From Paracoccaceae bacterium (GTDB taxonomy: Bacteria > Pseudomonadota > Alphaproteobacteria > Rhodobacterales > Rhodobacteraceae), in NCBI GenBank assembly GCA_947504705.1, contig CANNIA010000008.1, positions 1-64,000 on the forward strand: a stretch of 64,000 nucleotides of DNA. Reading direction: 5' to 3'. Every line of letters starts with the position of its first letter. Position 1 is the stretch's first letter. The position numbers were made by a program, and so were the translations under genes. Shown piece by piece: positions 45,054-53,717 of the stretch. The notes beneath the pieces are model-generated. The model had not been told where the DNA came from. It did no database searches and saw nothing but the letters and a program-made list of their open reading frames with translations.

Positions 45054-46526
45054 ATGACTCAACCCCTGCACATTCAGTACCAGGCGACAGCGCTTGAAAC
45101 TCTTGCCAACGTGACTGGCCGCATCGCCATACTTGCAGACAGCGACCGCCTGAAAAGCCCCGGGTTCAGGCGTCTTGACCGGCTAACCCGCAGCGCCTTG
45201 ACCCGCGCGACCGAGTCGGAGGCTTTTGGCAAGCTCAAGGCGGGCGAGGCAATTGAACTCGCCTTCCCGGCTGGACTTGCTGCCGAAACCCTGCAGATTG
45301 TCCGCCTGCCCAAGAAGGCCGACCAAGCGCAGGCGCGCAAAGCGGGCTCGGCGATTGCCAAGGCGCATGGGGCAGGGGCCACGCTGGTTCTGGCCGAAGG
45401 CCATGCCCGCGCTGCCGACATCGCCTTTGGCCTGGCCATGCGCGCCTATGACTTCGACGCCCACAAGACCGGTGAGAAGACGAGCAAGGGGCCGCTGCAC
45501 CTGATGGTAACCCATCCCGAAATCGTTGCCCGCGCAGCGGCCCCGGCGATGGCGGTGGCCGAGGGGGTTTTCTTTACCCGCGATCTGGTGAACGAACCGG
45601 CCAACGTACTGACCACGCATGACTTTGCCGTGCGGCTGGCAGCAATGCGTGAGCTTGGTCTTGAGGTCGAAGTGCTGGAAGAAGATCAGCTGACCAAACT
45701 TGGCATGGGCGCGCTTTTGGGCGTGGGGCAGGGGTCAGAAAGCCCCTCGAAGGTTGTGGTCATGCAATGGCACGGCGGCACGAAAGGCGAAGCACCCTTC
45801 GCCCTGATCGGAAAGGGCGTCGTCTTTGACACCGGCGGCATCTCGATCAAGCCTGCGGGCGGCATGGAAGACATGACGATGGATATGGGCGGCGCGGGAG
45901 TCGTCGCTGGCGTCATGCGGACGCTTGCCTTGCGCAAGGCCAAGGCGAATGTCGTCGGCCTGGTCGGTCTGGTCGAGAACATGCCGGACGGCAAGGCTCA
46001 GCGTCCCGGCGATGTGGTCACATCGATGAAGGGCGACACGATCGAGGTCATAAACACCGATGCCGAAGGCCGGCTGGTGCTGGCCGACGTGCTTTGGTAC
46101 GCGCAGGAACGCTTCAAGCCAACGGGGATGATCAATCTTGCCACTCTGACCGGGGCGATCATCATTGCTTTGGGCCACGAGAATACCGGCGTATTTTCCA
46201 ACAACGACGACCTCTGCAACGCCTTCCTCACTGCGGCCAAGGCCGAAGGCGAGGGCGCCTGGCGAATGCCAATGGGCGATGCCTATGACCAGAAGCTGAA
46301 ATCCCGGATCGCTGACATGATGAACGTCGGTGGCAGGGATGGCGGCGCGATCACCGCAGCACAGTTCCTTGCTCGGTTCGTCAAGCCGGACGTTCCGTGG
46401 TGCCACCTCGACATCGCCGGGACCGCGCTTTTGAAGTCGGACACGGTGCTTGCTCCGAAAGGGGCGACCGGCTGGGGGGTCATGGCGCTGAACCGGATGA
46501 TCAAGGATCGGTACGAGAAGGGGTAA
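45054..46526 (+). CDS. pepA: Leucyl aminopeptidase (M17)
   Basis: A 490-residue dinuclear zinc aminopeptidase. GKGVVFDTGGISIKPAGGME contains the metal-binding Lys and Asp, and NTDAEGRLVLAD is the M17 signature with the Asp-Glu ligands and catalytic Arg. It removes N-terminal residues from peptides in the cytoplasm. The ATG at 45054 is favoured over one eight codons upstream. holC follows after 87 bases. Confidence 0.95.
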   Translation: MTQPLHIQYQATALETLANVTGRIAILADSDRLKSPGFRRLDRLTRSALTRATESEAFGKLKAGEAIELAFPAGLAAETLQIVRLPKKADQAQARKAGSAIAKAHGAGATLVLAEGHARAADIAFGLAMRAYDFDAHKTGEKTSKGPLHLMVTHPEIVARAAAPAMAVAEGVFFTRDLVNEPANVLTTHDFAVRLAAMRELGLEVEVLEEDQLTKLGMGALLGVGQGSESPSKVVVMQWHGGTKGEAPFALIGKGVVFDTGGISIKPAGGMEDMTMDMGGAGVVAGVMRTLALRKAKANVVGLVGLVENMPDGKAQRPGDVVTSMKGDTIEVINTDAEGRLVLADVLWYAQERFKPTGMINLATLTGAIIIALGHENTGVFSNNDDLCNAFLTAAKAEGEGAWRMPMGDAYDQKLKSRIADMMNVGGRDGGAITAAQFLARFVKPDVPWCHLDIAGTALLKSDTVLAPKGATGWGVMALNRMIKDRYEKG

Positions 46527-46613
46527 TCGTGGGCATGGGGCCGCTCGTCTCTACGTTGCGGGCGGTCTCGCCGTGTCAGCACAAAGCTGTCGTTTGAATG
46601 TGGCGGAGGGCGC

Positions 46614-47081
46614 ATGGGTACTGTGATGTTCTATCATCTGACGCGCTCTAACGCTGCCGACATGCTGGCGGTGAACGCCCCCCGCGCGCTGGCGCAGGGT
46701 TGGCGAGTGATGGTCCGGGGCACTGAAGAGGCCGCGCTTGATCGGCTGGACAGCGATCTTTGGCTTGCGGGCGGGGACGAGGGGTTCTTGCCGCATGGGC
46801 GTGAAGCCGGGCCGCTAGACGCCGATCAACCAGTGCTGCTGGGGCGCGGGGCGGGGACGAATGAAGCCAAGGTTCTGGCCCTGATCGACGGTGCCACTTC
46901 GACAGATGCCGAAACCAAGGTGATGGAGCGTGTCTGGGTGCTGTTTGACGGCGGGGACCCGGAGCGGGTGCAAGCCGCGCGTGAGCAGTGGAAGGCCATG
47001 ACAGCCGCAGGCCATGCGGCGCAATACTGGTCTGACGACAGCGGTCGCTGGGAGAAAAAGGCCGAAAGCCCCGTGAAATAG
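46614..47081 (+). CDS. holC: DNA polymerase III subunit chi
   Basis: A 155-residue protein beginning TVMFYHLTRSNAADML, the HolC family start, with FLPHGREAGPLDADQPVLLG in the middle. Chi links the clamp loader (through psi) to SSB at the replication fork; alphaproteobacteria generally lack an obvious psi. The pepA-holC order is conserved in the order. Confidence 0.92.
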   Translation: MGTVMFYHLTRSNAADMLAVNAPRALAQGWRVMVRGTEEAALDRLDSDLWLAGGDEGFLPHGREAGPLDADQPVLLGRGAGTNEAKVLALIDGATSTDAETKVMERVWVLFDGGDPERVQAAREQWKAMTAAGHAAQYWSDDSGRWEKKAESPVK

Positions 47082-47104
47082 GGCACCGCCCTGCCATCCC
47101 GCGC

Positions 47105-47128
47105 CAAATTTCTTAAGGAAGAAATTTG
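47105..47128. repeat. AT-rich palindrome between holC and the aspartic protease gene
   Basis: Perfect 10-base arms CAAATTTCTT and AAGAAATTTG around AAGG. It lies in a convergent gap and may act as a bidirectional terminator. The low-GC palindrome stands out in this GC-rich sequence; similar ones recur in Rhodobacterales intergenic regions, from memory. Confidence 0.5.
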
Positions 47129-47169
47129 CAAGATACTTCCTTGAGGGTCTTGGACCGGGCGGATGCCGC

Positions 47170-47742
47170 TCAGCGCTGCAGGATCATCCGGTCGCCCTCA
47201 AGTTCGATCCGGAATGTTCCCAGATAGTCCATGCCGAGAAGCGATCCCGAAAGCTCACCCTCATTGACATAGGCGCGGAAGTCTTCGTCCCGGAAGGGTC
47301 CAAGCACGACAAGGGGCAGGGTCACCATCGCGGTCCTGACCCGCCCATTCGCGGTATCCGCAGTGCCGAGAAAGGCAAGTGACGCCGGATCCAGACCTAG
47401 CCGTTTGGCGTCCTCCAGGGTCAGGACCATGCCTGTGGCCCCGGTATCGACCACAAAAGTGACATCCGTGCCGTTGATCTGCAGCGTCACATAATAATGC
47501 CCGTCCTGCATCCGCGCGAGTTCAACCTGATTGCCTTCTCCCGGCGACATAGCAAGGGCATCGCGGCGGATATTCTGCCAAAGCCCATAACCGCCAGCAG
47601 TGGCAAGGAAGATCAGCCCCCAGGCGATGGCCATACGCAGCGTGGGCCCGGTACGCTGGCGAAACTCAACCAGGACCCAACCGGCAAGGGACGCGGCGAT
47701 GAGGCCAAGATAAATCAGGCGCAGAAGGCTATCGCTGTCCAT
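47170..47742 (-). CDS. TIGR02281-type retropepsin-like aspartic protease, membrane anchored
   Basis: A 190-residue protein with two N-terminal membrane helices (LRLIYLGLIAASLAGWVLV and MAIAWGLIFLATAGGYGLW) and a clan AA aspartic protease domain. VTFVVDTGATGMVL carries the DTG active site and GSLLGMDYLGTF the matching flap-side motif. The protease domain should face the periplasm. The substrate is unknown. The ATG at 47742 or one codon upstream starts the gene. Confidence 0.85.
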   Translation of the reverse strand: MDSDSLLRLIYLGLIAASLAGWVLVEFRQRTGPTLRMAIAWGLIFLATAGGYGLWQNIRRDALAMSPGEGNQVELARMQDGHYYVTLQINGTDVTFVVDTGATGMVLTLEDAKRLGLDPASLAFLGTADTANGRVRTAMVTLPLVVLGPFRDEDFRAYVNEGELSGSLLGMDYLGTFRIELEGDRMILQR

Positions 47743-47788
47743 CAAGACCTCGGGGATGGATGCAGGGGCGGAGAGCGTTCACCAAGGT

Positions 47789-48409
47789 TCAGCCGATCAA
47801 ACCGGTGCCCTTGACACCGTCGATCACGAACTGGACCGAAAGTGCCGCAAGCAACATGCCCAGAAGCCGGGTGATCACGATGGTTCCCGTGCGCCCAAGC
47901 ATGCGCTCCAGCGGCGGCGAGGCCAGAAGGAAGGCATAGGTCACCACCATCATCACGACCAAAAGGCCAAGCACCGCCATCGTGCCGGGCCAAGTGTTCC
48001 CACTTTGGCCGACCAGAAGGATCATCGTAGCAATCGCCCCCGGCCCGGCAATCAGCGGCGTGGCAAGCGGGAAGACCGAGGGATCATGATCCGGGTCAAC
48101 CTGCTGACCTTCACGACGTTGGGTGCGACGCTCGAAGAGCATATCGAGCGCGGTCAGGTAAAGCAGCATCCCTCCGGCGATCCGGAAAGCGGGCATCGAA
48201 ATGCCGATGAATGTCAGGATTGCTTCTCCCGCCAGACCGAAAAGCAAGAGAAGGCAGGTCGCGATGATGCAAGCGCGCAGTGCCATTGCCTTGCGCCGTT
48301 CGGCATCCATGCCACGGGTCAGGGCGATAAACAGCGGCACCAGACCCGGTGGGTCGATCACCACGAAAAGCGTGGCGAAGGCGGTGATCAAGAAAGCAGT
48401 TTCGGGCAT
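47789..48409 (-). CDS. MarC family integral membrane protein
   Basis: A 206-residue protein with six membrane helices and the MarC hallmarks FVVIDPPGLVPLFIALT (17-33) and FPLATPLIAGPGAIATMILL (about 112-131), two re-entrant-like repeats. The family was once called multiple antibiotic resistance protein, but that role has not held up; a transport function is presumed. The ATG at 48409 matches the family start. Confidence 0.9.
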   Translation of the reverse strand: MPETAFLITAFATLFVVIDPPGLVPLFIALTRGMDAERRKAMALRACIIATCLLLLFGLAGEAILTFIGISMPAFRIAGGMLLYLTALDMLFERRTQRREGQQVDPDHDPSVFPLATPLIAGPGAIATMILLVGQSGNTWPGTMAVLGLLVVMMVVTYAFLLASPPLERMLGRTGTIVITRLLGMLLAALSVQFVIDGVKGTGLIG

Positions 48410-48584
48410 GGGATCCTCGGTGTACGAGGGGCAGGGTAGCCCGGTCGGCTGGCCTTTGGAAAGTGGAACCTGCGCGAGCGGGGTCCCGGCCCCGAAGCTC
48501 GGGGCATATTTGAAGAAAAACTGCATATGCCAGCAGGACGGACCTACCGCCCTGCTTCAGACTTCACAAACATGAAGGGCATAC

Positions 48585-49010
48585 CTAACCTTCCAACTGG
48601 GCCAGGGCCCGGAGATACTTGTTCAGACGTTTGGCGTCCTTTTCAGTCACCGCTGGCAGGCGCGTAACGTCAAGATTGTCGAGAAAGTCCGCGCGTTTTA
48701 CGCCTTTGCCAATTGAGTTCGTGGCGCAGCGCGCGATGAAACTGACGTAGTCCTCATCTTCGGAAAGCTTTGTCACTGATGCCAATGCTGCGAGGACAGT
48801 GTCTGAAAAACCTTCGGCACGAAGGCGGTTCATTGGCCAGTCTGGGCAATCCTCGACGACGTCATGCAAGACCCCGACGATCCGCTCATCCTCGCTTGTA
48901 AGAGAATGCATCACACGTAGCGGATGCAGGATGTAAGGCGCACCAACTTTGTCGGTCTGTCCCGCATGGGCTGCTACGGCGATCTCGATGGCGCGGGCGA
49001 GGGTAGTCAA
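48585..49010 (-). CDS. HD-domain metal-dependent phosphohydrolase (small RelA/SpoT-HD-like)
   Basis: A 141-residue protein: AAHAGQTDKVGAPYILHPLRVM and GVLHDVVEDCPDW carry the His and His-Asp ligands of an HD domain, followed by KRADFLDNLD, the pattern of small (p)ppGpp hydrolase-like (MESH1-type) proteins. It lacks synthetase and regulatory domains. The likely start is a TTG at 49010 that shares TTGA with the stop of the upstream ABC-F gene, implying coupled translation. Activity on ppGpp is inferred from the fold only. Confidence 0.8.
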   Translation of the reverse strand: MTTLARAIEIAVAAHAGQTDKVGAPYILHPLRVMHSLTSEDERIVGVLHDVVEDCPDWPMNRLRAEGFSDTVLAALASVTKLSEDEDYVSFIARCATNSIGKGVKRADFLDNLDVTRLPAVTEKDAKRLNKYLRALAQLEG

Positions 49011-50854
49011 ACTACTTGCTCCAGCTTCTCCTGAGCAGTCAGCCACATTGCCTCGGCCTTGTCGAGCGCTTGTCGCACTTCTGCATACTTCGCATTCCAT
49101 GTTGCCAACTCGCCTTTGCGGCTGTCTTCATAAAGCGCTGGATCGGCCAGCTTTTTCGCCAGCTTTTCGCCCATGTCGTTCAGCTTGGCGAGCCGGTCTT
49201 CGCATTTGCGAACCTCGGCCTTGAGTGCTAGCACTTCGTCGCGGCTGGCTTTTGGTTTCTTTTCCACGGGCTTTGGCGCGGGTTTCGCGTCATCTTCCCC
49301 GGCCAGAAGCTGGCGGCGATAGGCCTCCAGATCCTCGGTATAGGGGGTGACCGCGCCGCCCTTCACCAGCCACAACCTGTCTGCGACGAGGCCCAGAAGG
49401 TGCATGTCGTGACTGACGAGGATCACCGCGCCGGGATATTCGGTCAGCGCGTCAACAAGTGCCTCGCGCGATTCGATGTCGAGGTGGTTGGTCGGTTCGT
49501 CGAGGATCAGAAGATGCGGGGCGTCGATGGTCGCCAGCAACAGCGAAAGCCGCGCCTTTTGCCCGCCCGAGAGCCGCGCGACGACCGTATCCGCCTGATC
49601 GGCCATCAGGCCAAACCCTGCAAGACGCGCGCGAAGTCTGGCCTGCATTTCGGCCGGGCGCTGGCGCTGAATAAGCTGGAGCGGGGTCTCGTCCAGGTGC
49701 AGTTCGTCCACCTGATGCTGCGCGAAATAGCCGATCCGAAGCTTGGAGGACCGGGCCATCTTGCCTTCACAAGCTTGAAGCTTACCGGCCAACAGCTTGG
49801 AAAGCGTAGATTTTCCTTCGCCATTCCGACCCAAAAGCGCGATCCGGTCATCTTGGTCGATGCGCAGGTTTAGCTTCTTCAGGACCGGGGGGCCACCATA
49901 GCCCACCGCCGCGCCATCAAGGTTGATGATCGGCGGGGCCAGTTCCTCGGGCTTCGGGAAGGTGAAGACAACCTTCTTGGCATCCTCGGGCGCGGTGATC
50001 GGCGTCAGCTTCTCCAGCATCTTTACGCGGGATTGCGCCTGCACGGCCTTCGACGCCTTGGCCTTGAAGCGGTCGACGAACGATTGCAGATGGGCGCGGC
50101 GGGCGTCGATCTTCTTGGCTTCAGCCTGCAACACGGCGCGGCGTTCGGACATCTGGCGGGCGAACTGGTCGTACCCGCCTTGCCAATAGGTCAGCTTTCG
50201 GTTGTCGAGATGCAGGATACCCTGAACGGCGCGGTTCAGAAGCTCGCGGTCATGGCTGATGATCAACACGGTATGGGGGTATTTCTGCAGGTAGCTTTCC
50301 AGCCACAAAGCGCCTTCGAGGTCCAGATAGTTGGTCGGTTCGTCCAAAAGCAGATAATCGGGCTGGGCAAACAGCACCCCCGCCAGTGCCACCCGCATCC
50401 GCCAGCCGCCGGAAAAGGCCGAGCAGGGCATCAACTGCTGGTCGGCATCAAAACCGAGCCCCTTGAGGATCGCCGAGGCGCGACCTTCGGCGGACCAGGC
50501 GTCGATATCGGCCAGACGTGCCTGAATTTCGGCGATGCGGTGCGCATCGTGGGCAGTTTCCGCCTCGGCCATCAGGCTGGCGCGTTCGGTATCGGCGGCA
50601 AGCACGGTGTCCAGAAGCGAGGTGTCCGACGAAGGCACCTCCTGCGCCACGCCGCCAATGCGGGCGCGCTGGGGCAGGGTGATCGCACCGCCCTCCAGCG
50701 CCAGTTCACCCCGGATCAGCCGGAACAGCGTGGTCTTGCCCGCACCATTGCGCCCGACAAGGCCCACCTTGTGGCCGGTAGGAATGGTGGCCGACGCGCC
50801 CTCGAACAGGGGGCGGCCTTCGACGTTGTAAGTGATGTCTTCGATTTTCAGCAT
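49007..50854 (-). CDS. ABC-F family ATPase (Uup/YheS-like)
   Basis: A 615-residue soluble protein with two ABC domains in tandem: GLVGRNGAGKTT and ALLGRNGEGKST (Walker A), SGGWRMRVALAG and SGGQKARLSLLL (signatures), LLLDEPTNYLDL and LILDEPTNHLDI (Walker B). A linker rich in Lys and Arg joins them, and the C-terminal 100 residues form a coiled coil as in Uup/YheS. ABC-F proteins act on ribosomes rather than membranes. It is translationally coupled to the HD-domain gene. Confidence 0.93.
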   Translation of the reverse strand: MLKIEDITYNVEGRPLFEGASATIPTGHKVGLVGRNGAGKTTLFRLIRGELALEGGAITLPQRARIGGVAQEVPSSDTSLLDTVLAADTERASLMAEAETAHDAHRIAEIQARLADIDAWSAEGRASAILKGLGFDADQQLMPCSAFSGGWRMRVALAGVLFAQPDYLLLDEPTNYLDLEGALWLESYLQKYPHTVLIISHDRELLNRAVQGILHLDNRKLTYWQGGYDQFARQMSERRAVLQAEAKKIDARRAHLQSFVDRFKAKASKAVQAQSRVKMLEKLTPITAPEDAKKVVFTFPKPEELAPPIINLDGAAVGYGGPPVLKKLNLRIDQDDRIALLGRNGEGKSTLSKLLAGKLQACEGKMARSSKLRIGYFAQHQVDELHLDETPLQLIQRQRPAEMQARLRARLAGFGLMADQADTVVARLSGGQKARLSLLLATIDAPHLLILDEPTNHLDIESREALVDALTEYPGAVILVSHDMHLLGLVADRLWLVKGGAVTPYTEDLEAYRRQLLAGEDDAKPAPKPVEKKPKASRDEVLALKAEVRKCEDRLAKLNDMGEKLAKKLADPALYEDSRKGELATWNAKYAEVRQALDKAEAMWLTAQEKLEQVV

Positions 50855-50980
50855 AGGGCGCGAAGTGCCTGATCAGGCGCGGAAGGTCAATGCCGCAGGA
50901 CCTTTCCAATCGGGGCAGGGCATGCTAGCAGCCCGCCCATCCGCAAAGGGCCACGCTGGCCCCAAATCATGGAGAGCCCG

Positions 50981-51403
50981 ATGGCCAATGAACGCACCCT
51001 GTCGATCATCAAACCCGATGCCACCAAGCGCAACCTGACCGGCAAGATCGTTGCCAAGTTCGAAGACGCCGGCCTGCGCGTTGTCGCTTCCAAGCGTATT
51101 CACCTTTCCACCGCGACCGCTGGCGCCTTCTATGCCGAACATTCCGAGCGTGGCTTCTATGGTGAGCTTGTCGCTTACATGGCGTCCGAACCGGTCGTCG
51201 TGCAGGTCCTGGAAGGCGAGGGCGCCATTGCCAAAAACCGCGAAGTGATGGGCGCGACCGATCCGGCCGCCGCTGCCGCTGGCACGATCCGCAAGGAATT
51301 CGCGCTCTCCAAGGGCGAAAACTCGGTCCACGGGTCGGACTCTGAGGCTTCGGCCGCGCGCGAAATCGCGTTCTTCTTCTCTGGCCTTGAACTGGTCGGC
51401 TGA
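50981..51403 (+). CDS. ndk: Nucleoside diphosphate kinase
   Basis: A 140-residue enzyme. [14 protein letters not shown] is the N-terminal nucleotide contact and NSVHGSDS holds the phospho-accepting His117. It equilibrates NTPs and NDPs by a phosphohistidine ping-pong. Full length and with all conserved positions. GAGAGCCCG precedes the ATG. A perfect terminator follows. Confidence 0.97.
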   Translation: MANERTLSIIKPDATKRNLTGKIVAKFEDAGLRVVASKRIHLSTATAGAFYAEHSERGFYGELVAYMASEPVVVQVLEGEGAIAKNREVMGATDPAAAAAGTIRKEFALSKGENSVHGSDSEASAAREIAFFFSGLELVG

Positions 51404-51424
51404 TTTTCAGCAAGGGAATGACGA

Positions 51425-51452
51425 AACGGCCCGGTCGAAGGATCGGGCCGTT
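51425..51452 (+). terminator. Intrinsic terminator of ndk
   Basis: AACGGCCCG (51425-51433) pairs with CGGGCCGTT (51444-51452), followed by TT and CATG; the plus-strand run after the stem is TTTT. Confidence 0.85.
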
Positions 51453-51496
51453 TTCATGCGGGCAGGGTGAACGCTCGCTAAGGTTGAGCCGGACGC

Positions 51497-51616
51497 TTAC
51501 ATCGAGAATAGAGTCAGGCCAAGACCTCCGACTATTCCAAACCAAAGCACTGACAAGATTAAAAGTCGAACCAAGCGCGCCAGCTTCTCAACTTCGGATT
51601 TTTCGTTTTGATCCAT
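51497..51616 (-). CDS. Candidate 39-residue single-span membrane protein
   Basis: In the 336-base gap between ndk and the GcvT-like gene, the minus strand encodes a 39-residue peptide. It has a polar N-terminus (MDQNEKSEVEKLARLVR) followed by a clean hydrophobic helix (LLILSVLWFGIVGGLGLTLF). The charge pattern suits a single inner-membrane span with the N-terminus in the cytoplasm. A GAGA motif sits about 7 bases before the ATG. Base composition is lower in GC than the neighbours. Function unknown; the reading frame could be chance. Confidence 0.4.
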   Translation of the reverse strand: MDQNEKSEVEKLARLVRLLILSVLWFGIVGGLGLTLFSM

Positions 51617-51739
51617 ATATGTATCTCAATAAAGTTGCCCACCTAGACCTTAGTTTGCAATGATCACCATGCCAAGGGATTGGAGCACCCAAACAGCTTC
51701 TCCTCTAGAATTCGACGAAGCAAAGACGGGCCTTGGACT

Positions 51740-52843
51740 TTACGACCTTAGCCTTGCGCCTTCCGGGTCGATGTAAGGCTTCCTAGTGACGATAGCCGAC
51801 CTGTCAAGAACCGTTACCACCTGACCTTCAACCGCAAAACCCCGCTCAACATGAGCCGTGGCCAGAACCTTGCCCACCGAATAGCAGTGATCAGAATAGG
51901 TTATTTGGCCGATCTGTCGACCATCCACCATGACCGGGGTCAGGTCTGGGGCAGGGGTGTCGCCCGCCAGCGTCAGCCCAACCCATGCCGTCGGCGCGCC
52001 ACTATCGCGCAGTTGCAACAGGGCGTCGCGTCCAATGAAATCACCCTTGTCGAATTTGATGAAGGCATCCGTGCCGACGTGGAAGGGCGTGATCGTCTCG
52101 TCCATGTCAGTGCCATGCGCGGGATACAGCTTTTCCAACCCCAGAGTGAACATGGCCTTGACGCCATAGGGTTTCAGGCCAAAGGCACCCCCGGCGGCAA
52201 AAAGCGCGTTCCAGACCCCTGCAGCCTCATCTGCGGGGACGAAAAGCTCGAACCCCAATTCGCCAGTCACGCCCGTGCGCGAAATCATCACCCGGGTGCC
52301 GTCCATCGTACCAAAGGTGAAATTCCAGCGTTTCAAGGCAGTTAGGTCAACATCTTCGATCAATGCCTGAAGCAGGGCGCGCGAATTTGGCCCCTGAATA
52401 GTGGGAAAGGCAATCGCGGCAGTCAGATCGGTCACATAGGCGCGACGACCTGAGGCATGAGCAAAAAACCAGTCCCGCATCTTGATCCGGTTGCGTGAGC
52501 CGGAGACGACAAGGAAGTGCTCGTCGCCCAGACGAAAAACCGTCAGATCGTCCATGATGCCACCATCCGGCGTACAGACACTGGCATAGCGTGCTTGGCC
52601 CGGTGCCATCGCGGCGGCGTTGTTAACGATCAGATGATTGACCAGCGCCTCAGCCTCTGGGCCCTTGATGTCGATTTTTCCCATTGTGGACAGGTCTTGG
52701 ACACCAACCTTTGCGCGGGTGTTCAAATGCTCGCCACCCACGTCGCCGTAGCTGTGTACGTTCAGAAACCCGCCGCCGACAGGCCCCATCTGGGCACCCA
52801 TGGCCGAGGCCAAGGCGTGAAACGGTGTGCGGCGAAGGGTCAT
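51740..52843 (-). CDS. GcvT-like aminomethyltransferase/demethylase family protein
   Basis: A 367-residue folate-binding GcvT/YgfZ-type protein: PDGGIMDDLTVFRLGDEHFLVV near 91-112 is the GcvT central strand region, SRTGVTGELGFELFVP and LEKLYPAHGTDMDETITPF the folate site. It is a stand-alone paralogue, not in a gcvTHP operon, so it may demethylate a substrate such as an osmolyte or aromatic methyl ether with THF as acceptor. It ends at the flank of the prophage, about 115 bases from the left att site. Confidence 0.85.
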   Translation of the reverse strand: MTLRRTPFHALASAMGAQMGPVGGGFLNVHSYGDVGGEHLNTRAKVGVQDLSTMGKIDIKGPEAEALVNHLIVNNAAAMAPGQARYASVCTPDGGIMDDLTVFRLGDEHFLVVSGSRNRIKMRDWFFAHASGRRAYVTDLTAAIAFPTIQGPNSRALLQALIEDVDLTALKRWNFTFGTMDGTRVMISRTGVTGELGFELFVPADEAAGVWNALFAAGGAFGLKPYGVKAMFTLGLEKLYPAHGTDMDETITPFHVGTDAFIKFDKGDFIGRDALLQLRDSGAPTAWVGLTLAGDTPAPDLTPVMVDGRQIGQITYSDHCYSVGKVLATAHVERGFAVEGQVVTVLDRSAIVTRKPYIDPEGARLRS

Positions 52844-53249
52844 CGGTTTCTCCTTAGTTTGTGTGCCAGATTGCCTTGTTCGTTGCGGTCTGCATTACAG
52901 GGCACGACATTCTATGTCGGGGGCAGGCCAGTAGGACCCGTCTCTGCTCATACGGTAGTATCGCATAAGCAGTAAAGCGTCATGTTGCACTTTTCACTCC
53001 CAGAGATTGAAAGAGGCACAAGCCGCAGCGGGGAAGACCCCGAAAACCCCTAACAGGAGGCATTAGCCCTTGACATTAACGAAACAGCGCGCGCGAGCGA
53101 AGGGAAGACCCTGCTATCTGTAATCTATCATTACGGGCGGAATTGCCCCCCCAGCATGTCAGAGGCTTGCAGCCCCCGAACCCCCGGCCCCTGTCGTTTC
53201 CCGCCTACAGCCCACCATGAAGGGAGCGGCGGGCAACGACATATTAGCC
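52844..53249. other. Gap: chromosomal flank, left att site and non-coding end of prophage
   Basis: The first 112 bases hold the upstream region of the GcvT-like gene. The rest, from 52969, is the largest non-coding part of the prophage. It contains a small hairpin (CGGGG/CCCCG at 53029-53042) and the 9-base direct repeat ATTAGCCCT at 53062-53070 and 53243-53251. It probably carries a terminator or a replication or packaging signal. No open frame longer than about 27 codons was found. Confidence 0.4.
52957..52985 (+). other. Left prophage junction: dif-like Xer site (attL)
   Basis: AGTATCGCATAA (52957-52968) matches the XerC-binding half of bacterial dif sites. It is followed by central hexamer GCAGTA (52969-52974) and a poor right half AAGCGTCATGT (52975-52985). 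This fits a chromosomal XerC arm joined to a degenerate phage arm. Confidence 0.6.
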
Positions 53250-53717
53250 CTAATGCTTACGGTCGCACCAAGGCACGAACCGCCGCCCGCCCCCACCGCC
53301 ATTCTTAGGCGTAGGGTCCGGCACCTCCTTGCAAGTCATGCGCTCATCGCGCAACGGAGTTTCGGGCTTTTTCTCTTCCAAAGAACGCGAGGCGCGCTTG
53401 CTTGGAAGACTTTTCGGAGCAGTAAGGATTGACCCCACCGGCACGGTCAGCTTGGTCGTTGCCAATCTGCGAGAGGGGGACGCCTGCGAGGCTTTCATAT
53501 CCCCAATCACCCGCTTCGCTCTCGACTCGGACAAGACCGAGCGAATTGAGGATTCCTGCCGAAAGGCTATTGCAACATTCTGGGCACGGGACACGCCGCC
53601 CACACTTGCGCCGACGCTCAGTGAGCGCGAACTCACGCCCGGAGGCGGCAGCGCGCTGTTTAAGGGCAGCGAAGGCGTCACGCTCTGCTTGCGCTTTTTC
53701 GTACCAGATTTTGCCAT
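53250..53717 (-). CDS. Overprinted phage gene inside the 3' part of rep, 155-residue basic protein
   Basis: A second reading frame overlaps the last 374 bases of rep and runs 94 bases past its stop. It is preceded by TAGGAGAATTCTTG, a consensus ribosome binding site at ideal spacing from the ATG at 53717, which strongly supports translation. The protein is rich in Ser, Pro, Lys and Arg (start MAKSGTKKRKQSV), has no membrane helix, and ends PTPKNGGGGGRRFVPWCD. Overlapping genes are a hallmark of microviruses. It may be a scaffolding or DNA-associated protein; I do not recognise a family. Confidence 0.6.
   Translation of the reverse strand: MAKSGTKKRKQSVTPSLPLNSALPPPGVSSRSLSVGASVGGVSRAQNVAIAFRQESSIRSVLSESRAKRVIGDMKASQASPSRRLATTKLTVPVGSILTAPKSLPSKRASRSLEEKKPETPLRDERMTCKEVPDPTPKNGGGGGRRFVPWCDRKH

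Noticed and set aside
51669-51776. 35-codon plus-strand frame between ndk and the GcvT-like gene
   Set aside because: Overlaps the end of the convergent GcvT-like gene and has no ribosome binding site or recognisable feature.
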